A DNA stretch of 64,000 nt, from the NCBI GenBank assembly GCA_030849945.1, contig JAVDKK010000003.1, forward strand, positions 310,001 through 374,000. The letters run 5' to 3'. The translations under genes and the position numbers were made by a program. The number at the start of each line of letters is the position of its first letter. Within the stretch, counting starts at the first letter, position 1. Below are positions 47,627 through 57,427 of this stretch, in pieces. The notes below the pieces were generated by a model. That model was not told the DNA's origin and searched no databases. It was given only the letters and a program-made list of their open reading frames with translations. The DNA comes from Schauerella fraxinea. Lineage in GTDB: Bacteria > Pseudomonadota > Gammaproteobacteria > Burkholderiales > Burkholderiaceae_B.

Positions 47627-48820
47627 TCAGGACGTCTTGGCGCCCGGCGTGTTGCTGGCGTCCTGATCGGTATCGGTACGCGGCGTCAGCACCAAACACA
47701 CCGGCGTGGGCACGTTTGCCACGCGCAGCAGATCGCTCAAGGTGCCGTCCGCCGCAATCGTCAGCCGCAGAATGTCGTCGTTTTTCTGATTGAGCACGTA
47801 AAGAAAACGACCGTCGTGCGCGAGCGTCATCGCACGCGGAAACACCACCCCCTCGGTCCAGCGTTGCACCAGCGTCAAGGCGCCGGTGGCATCGTCGATC
47901 GCCCACACCGACACACTCTCGCTTGCGGGATCGTTAGCCGCCTTTTGCGCGCGATGGCTGGCATACAGATATCGTCCCGACGGATGCACGATGACGGCTG
48001 AAGCATCCGGCTCATTGGGTTTCTCCACAGGCGGCGCATCCACCACGTGCTCGCGCGCCAGGACTGTGCCGGTGGCCGGATCGTAGCCATACACCGCCAA
48101 GGTGCCGGTGAGTTCATTGGTGACGAAGATGCGCGCATGCGACGGATCGAACGCCACGTGCCGCGGGCCGGCGCCGGGTTCTGCAGCGGCCTGATGGTGC
48201 AGATGCAATTTGTCTTGCTCGATCTTGAACACATTCAAACTATCGGTGCCCAGGTCGGTCGCCAGCACGAAACCGCCCTCGGCATCGAAGGCCACCATGT
48301 GCGGGTGCGGAGCCTCTTGACGCGTGGCGTGCACGCCTTTGCCAGAGACGATGTGCAGGTCGGACACCGAATCCAGCCGGCCGTCCAGACCGATCGGCAG
48401 CAGGGCATACGCACCGCCGCCATAGAGCGCCACCACTACGTATTTGCCGTCTGGCGTCACGCCGAGGTGCGCCGGCGCGGCACCCGATTGCGACAGCGAG
48501 AGCGGTTGGCGGTTGAGCAGCGTGAGCATGCCGGTCGTCGCGTCGATCGAGTAGGCCTCCACGGTGCCCGTCTGCATGCCCAGATAGGTGTCGATTTCGT
48601 TGACCGCATACAAGTACGGGCGCGTGGGATGCAAGGCGAGAAAGGAGGGGTTTTCCGATGCCACCACTTGAACGGGCGTCCAGACCGTATCGGCGTCATC
48701 CACGGCAAACACATAGATCCCCTCGGCATCCGGTCCTCCGGCGGTGCCGCCCGGCGCGTCATGCGTAAACGTACCCACGTAGGCGTAGCGGTGCGGGAAA
48801 TGCAGGGCGGATGGCGACAT
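47627..48820 (-). CDS. Lactonase family (6-phosphogluconolactonase, YbhE/Pgl-type) beta-propeller
   Basis: 397 residues with a repeated blade pattern (YAYVGTFTHDA near 12, HPTRPYLYAVNEID near 64, VTPDGKYVVVALYGG near 112, FDAEGGFVLATDLGTD near 158, GRYLYASHRAQKA near 288, DGRFLYVLNQKNDDI near 345), as in seven-bladed lactonase propellers. There is no signal peptide. It may hydrolyse 6-phosphogluconolactone or another lactone. It is convergent with lolA and divergent from rarA. Confidence 0.85.
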   Translation of the reverse strand: MSPSALHFPHRYAYVGTFTHDAPGGTAGGPDAEGIYVFAVDDADTVWTPVQVVASENPSFLALHPTRPYLYAVNEIDTYLGMQTGTVEAYSIDATTGMLTLLNRQPLSLSQSGAAPAHLGVTPDGKYVVVALYGGGAYALLPIGLDGRLDSVSDLHIVSGKGVHATRQEAPHPHMVAFDAEGGFVLATDLGTDSLNVFKIEQDKLHLHHQAAAEPGAGPRHVAFDPSHARIFVTNELTGTLAVYGYDPATGTVLAREHVVDAPPVEKPNEPDASAVIVHPSGRYLYASHRAQKAANDPASESVSVWAIDDATGALTLVQRWTEGVVFPRAMTLAHDGRFLYVLNQKNDDILRLTIAADGTLSDLLRVANVPTPVCLVLTPRTDTDQDASNTPGAKTS

Positions 48821-48945
48821 GGCGGACCTTTTGCGAGGTGGCCGCGGCGCCCGGCGAGCCGGCGCGCGGCCATGTTGTAATGGAGAATGTGCTGCCGGTA
48901 TCCGGCTATCTTACCTTCGCACCTTCTTCTTCATACTGACTGCTC

Positions 48946-50250
48946 ATGGCCGATCTGTTTCAAACCGCACCCGTTGCGCCACTCGCCGAGGCGCTCCGGC
49001 CGGCGAGCCTGGACCAGGTGATCGGGCAATCCCACCTGATCGGTCAAGGCAAGCCGTTGCGTCTCGCCTTCGAGTCCGGCAAACCGCACTCCATGATTTT
49101 GTGGGGCCCGCCGGGTGTGGGCAAGACGACGCTCGCGCGATTGACGGCGAGTGCGTTTGGCTACGAGTTCATTGCGCTCTCGGCCGTGTTCGCCGGCGTC
49201 AAAGAGATTCGCGCGTCGATGGAAAAGGCCGAGCACAATCTGGCCCTGGGTAAAAAGACGATCTTGTTCGTCGACGAAATTCACCGCTTCAACAAAAGCC
49301 AGCAGGACGGCCTGTTGCCGTTTGTCGAATCGGGCTTGGTCACCTTCATTGGCGCGACCACCGAAAACCCGTCGTTCGAAGTGAACTCGGCCTTGCTGTC
49401 GCGCGCCCAGGTGTACGTGCTGCAGGCGCTCACCGATGACGAACTCAAGTCCCTGGTCGAGCGCGCTCAAGAAAAAGTGCTCACGCATCTGCTATTGGAC
49501 GAAACGGCGGTGGATACGTTGGTGGGCTACGCCGATGGCGATGCCCGCCGGTTGCTGAATCTCGTGGAGCAAACCGACACCGCCGCGCGCGCAGCCGGTG
49601 TGGACCGTGTGGATGCCGCGTTTCTGCAGAATGCGTTAACGCTCAATGCGCGCCGCTTCGACAAAGGCGGCGACAACTTCTACGACCAGATCTCGGCGCT
49701 GCATAAATCGGTGCGTGGCTCCAATCCCGATGCCGCCTTGTATTGGCTGTGCCGCATGCTCGATGGCGGTGCCGACGCCAAGTATCTCTCGCGTCGCATC
49801 GTGCGCATGGCTTGGGAAGATATCGGTCTGGCCGATCCGCGGGCGCTGCAGGTTGCCAACGACGCGGCCGCCACGTTCGAGCGGCTCGGTTCGCCCGAAG
49901 GCGAGCTGGCCTTGGCGCAGGCGGCCATCTATCTGGCCATCGCGCCCAAGAGCAATGCGGGCTACATGGCCTACAACGAAGCGCGCGCCTTCATCAAGAA
50001 AGACAAATCGCGTGAAGTGCCCGTGCACTTGCGCAATGCGCCCACCAAGCTCATGAAAGAGCTCGGTCATGGCCACGCCTATCGTTACGCTCACGACGAG
50101 CCTGAGGCCTATGCGGCCGGCGAGACCTATCTGCCCGATGGCATCGGCGATCCAGGCTGGTACCGCCCCGTGCCGCGCGGCCTTGAAATCAAGATCGCTG
50201 AAAAACTCGCGCATCTGCGCAAGCTCGACGACGACGCCAATAACGGCTGA
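48946..50250 (+). CDS. rarA: Replication-associated recombination protein A (RarA/MgsA)
   Basis: 434 residues. LAEALRPASLDQVIGQSHL near 12 is the clamp-loader-like opening, Walker A is LWGPPGVGKTTLARL near 50, Walker B is TILFVDEIHRFNKSQQDGLLPFVE near 102, and the C-terminal half has the RarA tetramer domain (GSNPDAALYWLCRMLDGGAD near 265, KSNAGYMAYNEA near 335). It acts on stalled forks with SSB. It runs divergently from the lactonase gene and is followed by serS after 91 bases. Confidence 0.94.
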   Translation: MADLFQTAPVAPLAEALRPASLDQVIGQSHLIGQGKPLRLAFESGKPHSMILWGPPGVGKTTLARLTASAFGYEFIALSAVFAGVKEIRASMEKAEHNLALGKKTILFVDEIHRFNKSQQDGLLPFVESGLVTFIGATTENPSFEVNSALLSRAQVYVLQALTDDELKSLVERAQEKVLTHLLLDETAVDTLVGYADGDARRLLNLVEQTDTAARAAGVDRVDAAFLQNALTLNARRFDKGGDNFYDQISALHKSVRGSNPDAALYWLCRMLDGGADAKYLSRRIVRMAWEDIGLADPRALQVANDAAATFERLGSPEGELALAQAAIYLAIAPKSNAGYMAYNEARAFIKKDKSREVPVHLRNAPTKLMKELGHGHAYRYAHDEPEAYAAGETYLPDGIGDPGWYRPVPRGLEIKIAEKLAHLRKLDDDANNG

Positions 50251-50317
50251 GCGCCGCACCTGCGGCCGGTTTATCGTGACGGTCCAGTCGCGTTATGCTT
50301 GCAGACTATTCTCATAA

Positions 50318-51691
<1,374 letters not shown>

Positions 51692-51771
51692 GCTTGGAAG
51701 CGTAATTGGCACGCGCGTGGCTCGCGCGTTGCACTAGCGTTGCACGTGTGCGGTACGTGCATTGGATGTAA

Positions 51772-51793
51772 GTTGTATATGCGTTGTATATGC
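51772..51793. repeat. 11-bp perfect tandem duplication
   Basis: GTTGTATATGC occurs twice head to tail (51772-51782 and 51783-51793) in the 214-base gap between serS and the DUF1488 gene. Its AT-rich words stand out from the GC-rich surroundings and may carry the downstream gene's promoter. Nothing else in the gap is recognisable. Confidence 0.7.
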
Positions 51794-51905
51794 GTAGAGC
51801 CTGCGCCGCAGCACATGGCACGGCACCGTTGTGGCAGGCAAGCCGACATCCCCGGGCGCGAAACCTGCGCTCGGGATGGCTCAAGGATTTTTAGGAGCCC
51901 CTGCA

Positions 51906-52175
51906 ATGAGCAACACTTCCACGCAAAAAACCGAAGCGACCGTGATTGACGGCGCCGTAAGATTCAGCGCCGTAATGCCCGATGGCGAAACCCGTGTGTT
52001 TGAATTGTCCAGCGAAGCGCTAACGCAGCATTTTGGCGCCAAGGACGCTTCCGACGCCGCCCTGCTGGCCGCTTTCGAGAAGGGCCGTACGGAAATCATG
52101 GCTGCCGCCGGTAAAGCGCTCGATACCCCTGCCTCTGAAGACGCGATTCCCTTGGGTAGTGGCGACTTTTCTTGA
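51906..52175 (+). CDS. DUF1488 family protein
   Basis: 89 residues from the ATG at 51906, with AGGAG upstream. The conserved pattern is DGAVRFSAVMPDGETRVFELSSEALTQHFGA, then a DAALLAAFEKGRTEIMAAAGKAL helix, which fits DUF1488, small soluble proteins of unknown role. A DSIPLGSGDF-like end is typical of the burkholderial members. It is followed 14 bases on by a perfect bidirectional terminator, so it is monocistronic. Confidence 0.75.
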   Translation: MSNTSTQKTEATVIDGAVRFSAVMPDGETRVFELSSEALTQHFGAKDASDAALLAAFEKGRTEIMAAAGKALDTPASEDAIPLGSGDFS

Positions 52176-52189
52176 TCGTGACGACGAAA

Positions 52190-52220
52190 AAAACGCCACG
52201 TTTGTAGAACGTGGCGTTTT
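52190..52220. terminator. Bidirectional intrinsic terminator
   Basis: AAAACGCCACGTT (52190-52202) pairs perfectly with AACGTGGCGTTTT (52208-52220) around a five-base loop. It serves the DUF1488 gene rightward and the exported-protein gene leftward. Confidence 0.93.
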
Positions 52221-52319
52221 CATTTGGGCGGGGGTTTCAGCGATGGGTTTCAGCGACAGGTTTGTTTCAGCGACGGCTAATTAGCTTCAACTGTCGCTGA
52301 CCGGTGCTGTCCCATCGCG

Positions 52320-52661
52320 TCAGTCGCGACCGCGCCGGCCGTGCCAATCGCCGCGATCGCCACCGCGGCCGCCGCGATGGTCGCCCCGCCAATGGTCACG
52401 TCCGTGACCGTAGCCGCGCCAGTATGGCGGCGGGGGCGGAGGACCCGGGCGGTAGTACCGCGGCGCTTCGTACACAACGGCGGGTGGGTAGTACACCGGC
52501 GCTGGAGAGTAATACACGGGCGGGGCAGGGCGATACACCGGGCCACCGTAGTAGTAGGGGCCAGGTACGCCGATATTCACCCCGATGTCCACGCGCGCCG
52601 AAGCGGAGGCCGAAGCCAGTACGCCTAGCGCTGCAAGTCCCGCAATGAGCCAACGTTTCAT
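52320..52661 (-). CDS. Exported Pro/Tyr/Gly/Arg/His-rich protein
   Basis: 113 residues with ribosome binding site GAGGTGA. A clear signal peptide (MKRWLIAGLAALGVLASASASA) precedes VDIGVNIGVPGPYYYGG and a Pro/Tyr-rich middle (residues 35-72, runs of PPVYY and YYPP), then a Gly/Arg/His/Asp-rich tail with WRG and HGR repeats. This composition is found in many small secreted or surface proteins of proteobacteria of unknown role. The basic histidine-rich tail might bind metal or polyanions, which is a guess. Confidence 0.8.
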   Translation of the reverse strand: MKRWLIAGLAALGVLASASASARVDIGVNIGVPGPYYYGGPVYRPAPPVYYSPAPVYYPPAVVYEAPRYYRPGPPPPPPYWRGYGHGRDHWRGDHRGGRGGDRGDWHGRRGRD

Positions 52662-52779
52662 GATGCATCACCTCGCCGATGAATTCGGCTTTTGAAGAGA
52701 ACGGCTCTATTTTCGCGTGTTTCGCGCGTCATAGGGAGCACGTGACGACGGCAATAGCGACAAGCCGCAACACCTCAAC

Positions 52780-52893
52780 CGCCAATTTTTGGGCAGTTAC
52801 AAAATAATTGGCGAGATTGCCCGAGCGCCTTCATGGGCGCGGTTTTAGGCCGAAATCGATTGAAATCACTACCTTGAGGCTAGGTATGCCTCA
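52780..52893. promoter_or_regulatory. Two dyads in an AT-richer non-coding stretch
   Basis: CGCCAATT (52780-52787) pairs with AATTGGCG (52806-52813) across 18 bases. TGAGGC (52875-52880) pairs with GCCTCA (52888-52893) across seven. The 503-base gap between the two leftward exported-protein genes is unusually AT-rich near 52780-52910 and probably carries the promoter of the 52320-52661 gene. Confidence 0.4.
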
Positions 52894-53048
52894 CTCGATT
52901 TACAAAAAATTACGAAATCCTTGAGGGCATCGGGTTCACGGATGCGTAGCGGCAGTGGCTTGTGCGGCCACGACGTACGCAGCTGTACGTATGCAGCCGT
53001 GAAAATACCGATCGACGGCGCGTGAGGCGGCTGGATCGCCAGTCGCAA

Positions 53049-53078
53049 CAAAGCGCCCCGCAATCGCGGCGCGCTTTG
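53049..53078 (-). terminator. Hairpin, probable terminator of the DUF4168 gene
   Basis: CAAAGCGC (53049-53056) pairs with GCGCTTTG (53071-53078), and CCGC with GCGG lies inside (53058-53061, 53066-53069). Leftward it is followed by TTG rather than a full T-run, so termination strength is uncertain. Confidence 0.5.
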
Positions 53079-53164
53079 TTTGAGGTGCAAGTTACCGAGG
53101 TGGTGCCAACCGTGCGTTGCCGGCCCGGGCAAACGATCGACGGTTTACGCCACACTCATTTGCA

Positions 53165-53587
53165 TCAACCGCCGGACTTGGCCTTGGCGGGCGTCTTGCT
53201 CTGCGCGATTTCGCGCACGCGCTGTTGCAGTTGCGGGTTTTGTTCGACGGCCTGGCCGATACCGTTGAACTCATCAACGGTCAGACCATCGGCATTGACC
53301 AGCTTGACCATCTTTTCGTCCGCTTCCTTGAAGATCTTTTCGCGAGCAGCGTCGTCCTTGGCGGACTCGATCTTGGGGCGGTATGTCTCGGCAAGGCCCG
53401 AGACTTTCTGGGCCGCACCGGTAAATTTCTGAAGCTGCGCATCCGAGGGCGTGGCGACAGCCGGCTGCATCTGAGACTGCGTGGGAGCTTGGGCAGCGGC
53501 GGGCGCGTTCTGGGCCATTACGGGGCCGAAAGACACGGCTGCGGCAAGTACTGTGGCTGAAAAAAGCGCTTTGGTCGATTTCTGCAT
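53165..53587 (-). CDS. Exported DUF4168 protein
   Basis: 140 residues, with a near-ideal ribosome binding site (TAGGAGG). The signal peptide is MQKSTKALFSATVLAAAVSFGPVMA; a Gln/Ala/Pro-rich spacer follows. The rest (about 48-135) is the DUF4168 helical domain: LQKFTGAAQKVSGLAETYRPKIE, then GLTVDEFNGIGQAVEQNPQLQQRV. It is a periplasmic protein of unknown role found across proteobacteria and cyanobacteria. It is expressed alone, with a hairpin downstream at 53049. Confidence 0.85.
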   Translation of the reverse strand: MQKSTKALFSATVLAAAVSFGPVMAQNAPAAAQAPTQSQMQPAVATPSDAQLQKFTGAAQKVSGLAETYRPKIESAKDDAAREKIFKEADEKMVKLVNADGLTVDEFNGIGQAVEQNPQLQQRVREIAQSKTPAKAKSGG

Positions 53588-53792
53588 GAAGCCTCCTAAG
53601 TCGTGTTCATGTCCGATTCATGATGACGACATGGTCCAGGAGGATCAAGTTTCCCTATGTGTAGTCATGTGTCGGCATGAGGATCCTGTGAAGATTGCCT
53701 GGGGCTGCCCGGGCAATGTCGCATGATGTAAGTCGACCAAATAAAGTCCTACGACGATTTCGCAACTTTCGCATCACGCGACTTCCGTATGG

Positions 53793-54167
53793 CTACGCCG
53801 ATGGTGTTTCCACGATCTGCACGCGATCCGGGTAAAACGCCAGATAGTCTTTGATCTGTGCGACGGCTTCGTACGGCGATTCGTAACTCCACACCGCATT
53901 GACTGAACGCGCATCGCCGCCTGCGATGCTGTAGTAGGCGCACTCGCCTTTGTACGGGCAATAGGTGCGATGCGCGGTGCGCGAAAGCAGCGACATATCG
54001 ACGTCATCGCGCGGGATGTATTGCACGCCGGGATAACTGGCTTCTTTCAGCGTCACGGCCGCATGCGTATTGGCGATGACCTGACCGGCAGCCGACACCA
54101 CGACGTGCGCGGGATTGGGCGTAATCGTAATGGGATGGTCGGGGCCAGGCTGTTTGATATCCGGCAT
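53793..54167 (-). CDS. DUF427 domain protein
   Basis: 124 residues from the ATG at 54167, with GAGGAG nine bases upstream; an in-frame ATG at 54194 covers that site and is less likely. The DUF427 pattern is clear: NPAHVVVSAAGQVIANT, then KEASYPGVQYIPRDDVDM, TYCPYKGECAYYSI near 73, NAVWSYESPYEAVAQIKDYLAFYPDRV. These small cytosolic beta-tent proteins have no settled function. It lies downstream of the DUF4153 gene on the same strand, across a hairpin at 54254. Confidence 0.9.
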   Translation of the reverse strand: MPDIKQPGPDHPITITPNPAHVVVSAAGQVIANTHAAVTLKEASYPGVQYIPRDDVDMSLLSRTAHRTYCPYKGECAYYSIAGGDARSVNAVWSYESPYEAVAQIKDYLAFYPDRVQIVETPSA

Positions 54168-54253
54168 GATGGGTGGCTCCTCAAGCGCCGCCATCGTGGC
54201 GGCAAATCAAGCATGGTCGAATCTTCAATATAGTCCTGCCATCGTTCCGCCAC

Positions 54254-54285
54254 CACCGATGCGTGTGAGAAGTCACGCATCGGTG
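54254..54285. other. Perfect 12-bp hairpin after the DUF4153 gene
   Basis: CACCGATGCGTG (54254-54265) pairs perfectly with CACGCATCGGTG (54274-54285) across eight bases. There is no T-run on either side. It sits seven bases beyond the DUF4153 stop and may be a processing site or a factor-assisted terminator. Confidence 0.6.
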
Positions 54286-54291
54286 GCGCCT

Positions 54292-56196
54292 TTACTGCAA
54301 TTGGAGGCGCGTGTCACCGATCAGGAGATCGCGATCGGTTCGCGGCGCGGTGCGAACGGCGCCTGCTGCGATGCGTGCCGAAAGCGCGGAGACCCCCTCG
54401 TCCGGCGGCGGACCGCCATCCGTTTTGCCCACCGCGATGTCGAAGCCGTCAAAGCCCTCAATGCCGTCGGCACGCGCAAGCGTCCCGCTACGCTCCCATG
54501 TGCCCGCTTTGTTTTTCGTAAACACTCGGAAAATCTCTGCGATGCGGGGACGTGAAACGCCAGGCACATACAGGATCAGGTCCTCGCGGCCTGTGCCGGA
54601 TAGGTCGGCGAAAATAACGCTGCAATGCGGTGGCTTGGTGGCGGCGTCGGGGCGGTTGGCCATATCGATGCAACCATCCACATCGGAGAAATAGTCGCCT
54701 TCAACCGCTGGCCACCAGTCGGCGGGCACCGTTCTTCCAGCCGGAAACACCGTCATCGCTGGCATAGTGCGTACTTTCGGCCGGCGATCCGAGTCGCTGA
54801 TGTACTCTCCGGCCAAGGATCGTTTGGCCAGCTCGGCAATTCTGGGATCGCGTTCGTTGGCTGCACCTTCGGCCAAGCGTTGCAAGGCATCGCGCCCGTA
54901 TTGATCCGTTTGCGATCGCAGCATCCCAAACTCGAAATCTTCGAGTGACAGGCGACCATCGATCAATCGCTGCGTCTGGCTTTCGGCCGTAATGCGGCGA
55001 GGGTCGAAGAGCGACGTATTCAGCGCGGTGAGCACGCCAATCGCGGCAAAGGCGGCCACGTAATTGGTGCGTGCCAGGATGGCGTGAAACCGCGTGGCAC
55101 GCAGCGCGGCGTACAGGTAACCCAAGCTATAGATCACCGCCAGCAACGCTGCGAAGGCCGCCCATATGCGCGATACGGTCCACCCATATTGGTCGACGCG
55201 AACGCCCACGTTGTAGAGCGCCAGTGCGGCGAGCGGCAGCAGGCAGTACAGGCTCCAGCGCAACACGCGTTGCAGGCGCGGGCCGAAGGGGGCGGTGTCA
55301 CCGCCATCCTGCCACGTCGCGTTGACCAGCTTGATCCACACGCCGGAAAACCCGATCAGTACGCCCGCCGAGAGCGTCCCCGCACGTAATCCAAACGCGA
55401 GTTGCGCGAGCAAGGCTACGGCAAACGTCACGCCCAGAACGCTGGCCAACGGCAGCATCCAGGCACTCAGCGTAAGCCATGAGCGCTGCAGTACCGTGGC
55501 CAACTGCGGGCGGCGTTGAATCCCGATCAGCGTGATGGCGAAGGCCACCGGCACGGCGGCCAGCCAAAACACGGTTTCGGCGAACAGACTTTCCAGGAAC
55601 GTCATGCCGATCATGGCGAACATCTTTGCGCCCAGATAGAGCAACGTCAGCACGCACATCGACAGGGCGCCTGCCAGAACGCCTTGCACCGCAATGCGCC
55701 ATGCCGCTCGAAATACCTGGGGGTAGTCGCCTAATGGCTGACGGCGATCGAAGGCGCCGATCAAGGGCAACAGAATGAAGCCCAGCATGGCGGTGAGTAC
55801 CGTCGTGCCCATCAGTTCGTAGCCCACCATGGACGCGCGCTGCTCTACCGGCGCCAGATTGCCGAGCGGGACCAGGCTAAGCGCGCTCAGCGCTGGCAGC
55901 GCAACGCCGTAAATGACGAGGGCAATCATCCAGCGCGTGCGCGATCGCATATCCGCCAGCATGGCGATCGCCAGTGGCAGCAGCCACGACCAGTGCAACG
56001 GAAACGCGAGTATCCATCGCTGTGCCCAAGGTATTTTCGCGGTCGTCAGTACGCTGTGATAAATCACGGCGAGGATGGCGGCGGCAATGCCGCAGATCAA
56101 AACGATCTTGTCCGAGCGGCCCCAGGCAGTGGGGAGGCGTGATGGGGGAGCGGCGTCGAGCGGGTCGACCGGCGGTAGCGGTTGCGAGGGCGTCAC
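54292..56196 (-). CDS. DUF4153 multi-pass membrane protein
   Basis: 634 residues from a GTG at 56196; no better start lies nearby. About ten membrane spans fill residues 30-405 (for example LILICGIAAAILAVIYHSVL near 32, ETVFWLAAVPVAFAITLIGI near 205, VAAFAAIGVLTALNTSLF near 388). DUF4153 covers this region. The last 230 residues form an extra-membrane domain (RITAESQTQRLIDGRLSLEDFEFGMLRSQTDQYGRDALQRLAEG) with FADLSGTGREDLILYVPG. The function is unknown; proteins of this family are sometimes annotated as signal or envelope-stress membrane proteins. It is transcribed leftward, divergent from the NUDIX gene. Confidence 0.85.
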   Translation of the reverse strand: MTPSQPLPPVDPLDAAPPSRLPTAWGRSDKIVLICGIAAAILAVIYHSVLTTAKIPWAQRWILAFPLHWSWLLPLAIAMLADMRSRTRWMIALVIYGVALPALSALSLVPLGNLAPVEQRASMVGYELMGTTVLTAMLGFILLPLIGAFDRRQPLGDYPQVFRAAWRIAVQGVLAGALSMCVLTLLYLGAKMFAMIGMTFLESLFAETVFWLAAVPVAFAITLIGIQRRPQLATVLQRSWLTLSAWMLPLASVLGVTFAVALLAQLAFGLRAGTLSAGVLIGFSGVWIKLVNATWQDGGDTAPFGPRLQRVLRWSLYCLLPLAALALYNVGVRVDQYGWTVSRIWAAFAALLAVIYSLGYLYAALRATRFHAILARTNYVAAFAAIGVLTALNTSLFDPRRITAESQTQRLIDGRLSLEDFEFGMLRSQTDQYGRDALQRLAEGAANERDPRIAELAKRSLAGEYISDSDRRPKVRTMPAMTVFPAGRTVPADWWPAVEGDYFSDVDGCIDMANRPDAATKPPHCSVIFADLSGTGREDLILYVPGVSRPRIAEIFRVFTKNKAGTWERSGTLARADGIEGFDGFDIAVGKTDGGPPPDEGVSALSARIAAGAVRTAPRTDRDLLIGDTRLQLQ

Positions 56197-56373
56197 GTGA
56201 AGGGATTACCGTGGTTGAAAAGGGTCGGGCGTTTATACAGGATTCGCCATCGACCATCGGCATCGTTGAGATTTTGAAACCTTTGCATCAGGCGCTTTGT
56301 GCCCTGCCGCCGACCAGGCGGGTCTGGCGCAACGTCTACACTGTGGCTGGATTTTCAGGAAGGACGAGACCCG

Positions 56374-56814
56374 ATGTGGAATGGACCGGCGTTCGATGGC
56401 GCCAAGATCGCGTTGCTATGTGGCGCAAACGTATTGACCTATCTTCGCGACGATAAAGACGGTATTCCGTTTCGTGGCATGTGGGATCTGGCCGGCGGTG
56501 GGCGTGAGGGCGATGAGTCACCCATTGCCTGCGCGCTGCGCGAAACCCGCGAGGAATTTGGATTGATCGTCGATCCGGAGCGTGTGGTGTGGGAGCGCTT
56601 GCACGCGCCGCTTGAGGCGGGCGGTCTGGGCAGCTATTTTTTTGTGGCCCGCATCGAGCAGGAGGCCGTTGACGCCATTCAGTTTGGCGAAGAAGGGCAG
56701 CAGTGGTCGCTGATGCCGATCAATGCGTTTCTGAAGGAAGTGAACGCCGTGCCGCATTTGAAATCACGCTTGGCCGCTTACATGCTCGGCATAGCGATGC
56801 AGGCAGCGCGCTGA
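56374..56814 (+). CDS. NUDIX hydrolase
   Basis: 146 residues from the ATG at 56374, with AAGGA upstream. The Nudix box is GGGREGDESPIACALRETREEFGL near 40-63 (G-x5-E-x7-REUxEExGU). The rest is a compact single-domain hydrolase with no extra domain. WDLAGGG before the box suits enzymes that clean up modified nucleotides, but the substrate is not evident. Its last 37 bases overlap the end of the convergent hypothetical gene. Confidence 0.85.
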   Translation: MWNGPAFDGAKIALLCGANVLTYLRDDKDGIPFRGMWDLAGGGREGDESPIACALRETREEFGLIVDPERVVWERLHAPLEAGGLGSYFFVARIEQEAVDAIQFGEEGQQWSLMPINAFLKEVNAVPHLKSRLAAYMLGIAMQAAR

Positions 56815-57299
56815 TCGGGATCATTCCATCGGCGTCCGATCGAACGGAGGTAGGCGGCGAGGTAAACCGCTTCATCGTCGCAGAGATGCCGGCAGCGCAG
56901 TGCCAGGCAGTCCGACGGCGACTGTGCCGCCACGACCACACCCGCTTGCCACACCTGAATCTGCCCGAGGCGCGAAAGGTCGAACTGCGCGCCAACGGCC
57001 GCGAGCCGGACGAGATCGACGGATGGATGCAGCGTGCACACCTCGTAGCGCGCGTCACGGGGCGGGTGTGGCGTGCTGACGAGATCCGATGCGGTGCCTT
57101 GTGCGGAAAACGTAGGGTCGCGCCCAACGTCGATCAGACGCCTGCGCGCACCAGGGGGCGACCCGCACAAAAACAGCGCTTTGACGGGCGGCAGGGTGAT
57201 GACTTCGGGTATTGCGCGTGCCGGCGCCGCTGCATGCGTGTTAACGCTGGTGCGGCGAAACGCGGATAACGCCGTCATGGCGCGAGCGATAAACATCAT
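56778..57299 (-). CDS. Hypothetical protein of uncertain reality
   Basis: 173 codons from an ATG pair at 57296-57299. Codon third positions are GC-rich, as in neighbouring genes, and it has KALFLCGSPPGARRRLIDVGRDP and a Cys pair (LRCRHLCDDEAVYLAAYLRSIG) near the end. No signal peptide, membrane span or family is recognised. No ribosome binding site is visible, and it overlaps the convergent NUDIX gene by 37 bases. It may be a real orphan or a chance open frame. Confidence 0.4.
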   Translation of the reverse strand: MMFIARAMTALSAFRRTSVNTHAAAPARAIPEVITLPPVKALFLCGSPPGARRRLIDVGRDPTFSAQGTASDLVSTPHPPRDARYEVCTLHPSVDLVRLAAVGAQFDLSRLGQIQVWQAGVVVAAQSPSDCLALRCRHLCDDEAVYLAAYLRSIGRRWNDPDQRAACIAMPSM

Positions 57300-57386
57300 G
57301 AGCGAAGAGCGCGTATCGCGGCTCCGCCTGCACCAGGATCAGGCCGAAGGAACGTCGCGCGTTGAGTTGAGACACGCGCAATCTAT

Positions 57387-57419
57387 CGCGATATCGGCAG
57401 TTAAACCGCCGATATCGCG
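57387..57419. other. Perfect 12-bp hairpin after the monooxygenase gene
   Basis: CGCGATATCGGC (57387-57398) pairs with GCCGATATCGCG (57408-57419) across nine bases. It begins nine bases beyond the monooxygenase stop on the minus strand. Neither side has a T-run, as with the hairpin at 54254. Confidence 0.65.
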
Positions 57420-57427
57420 CGGCGTTT

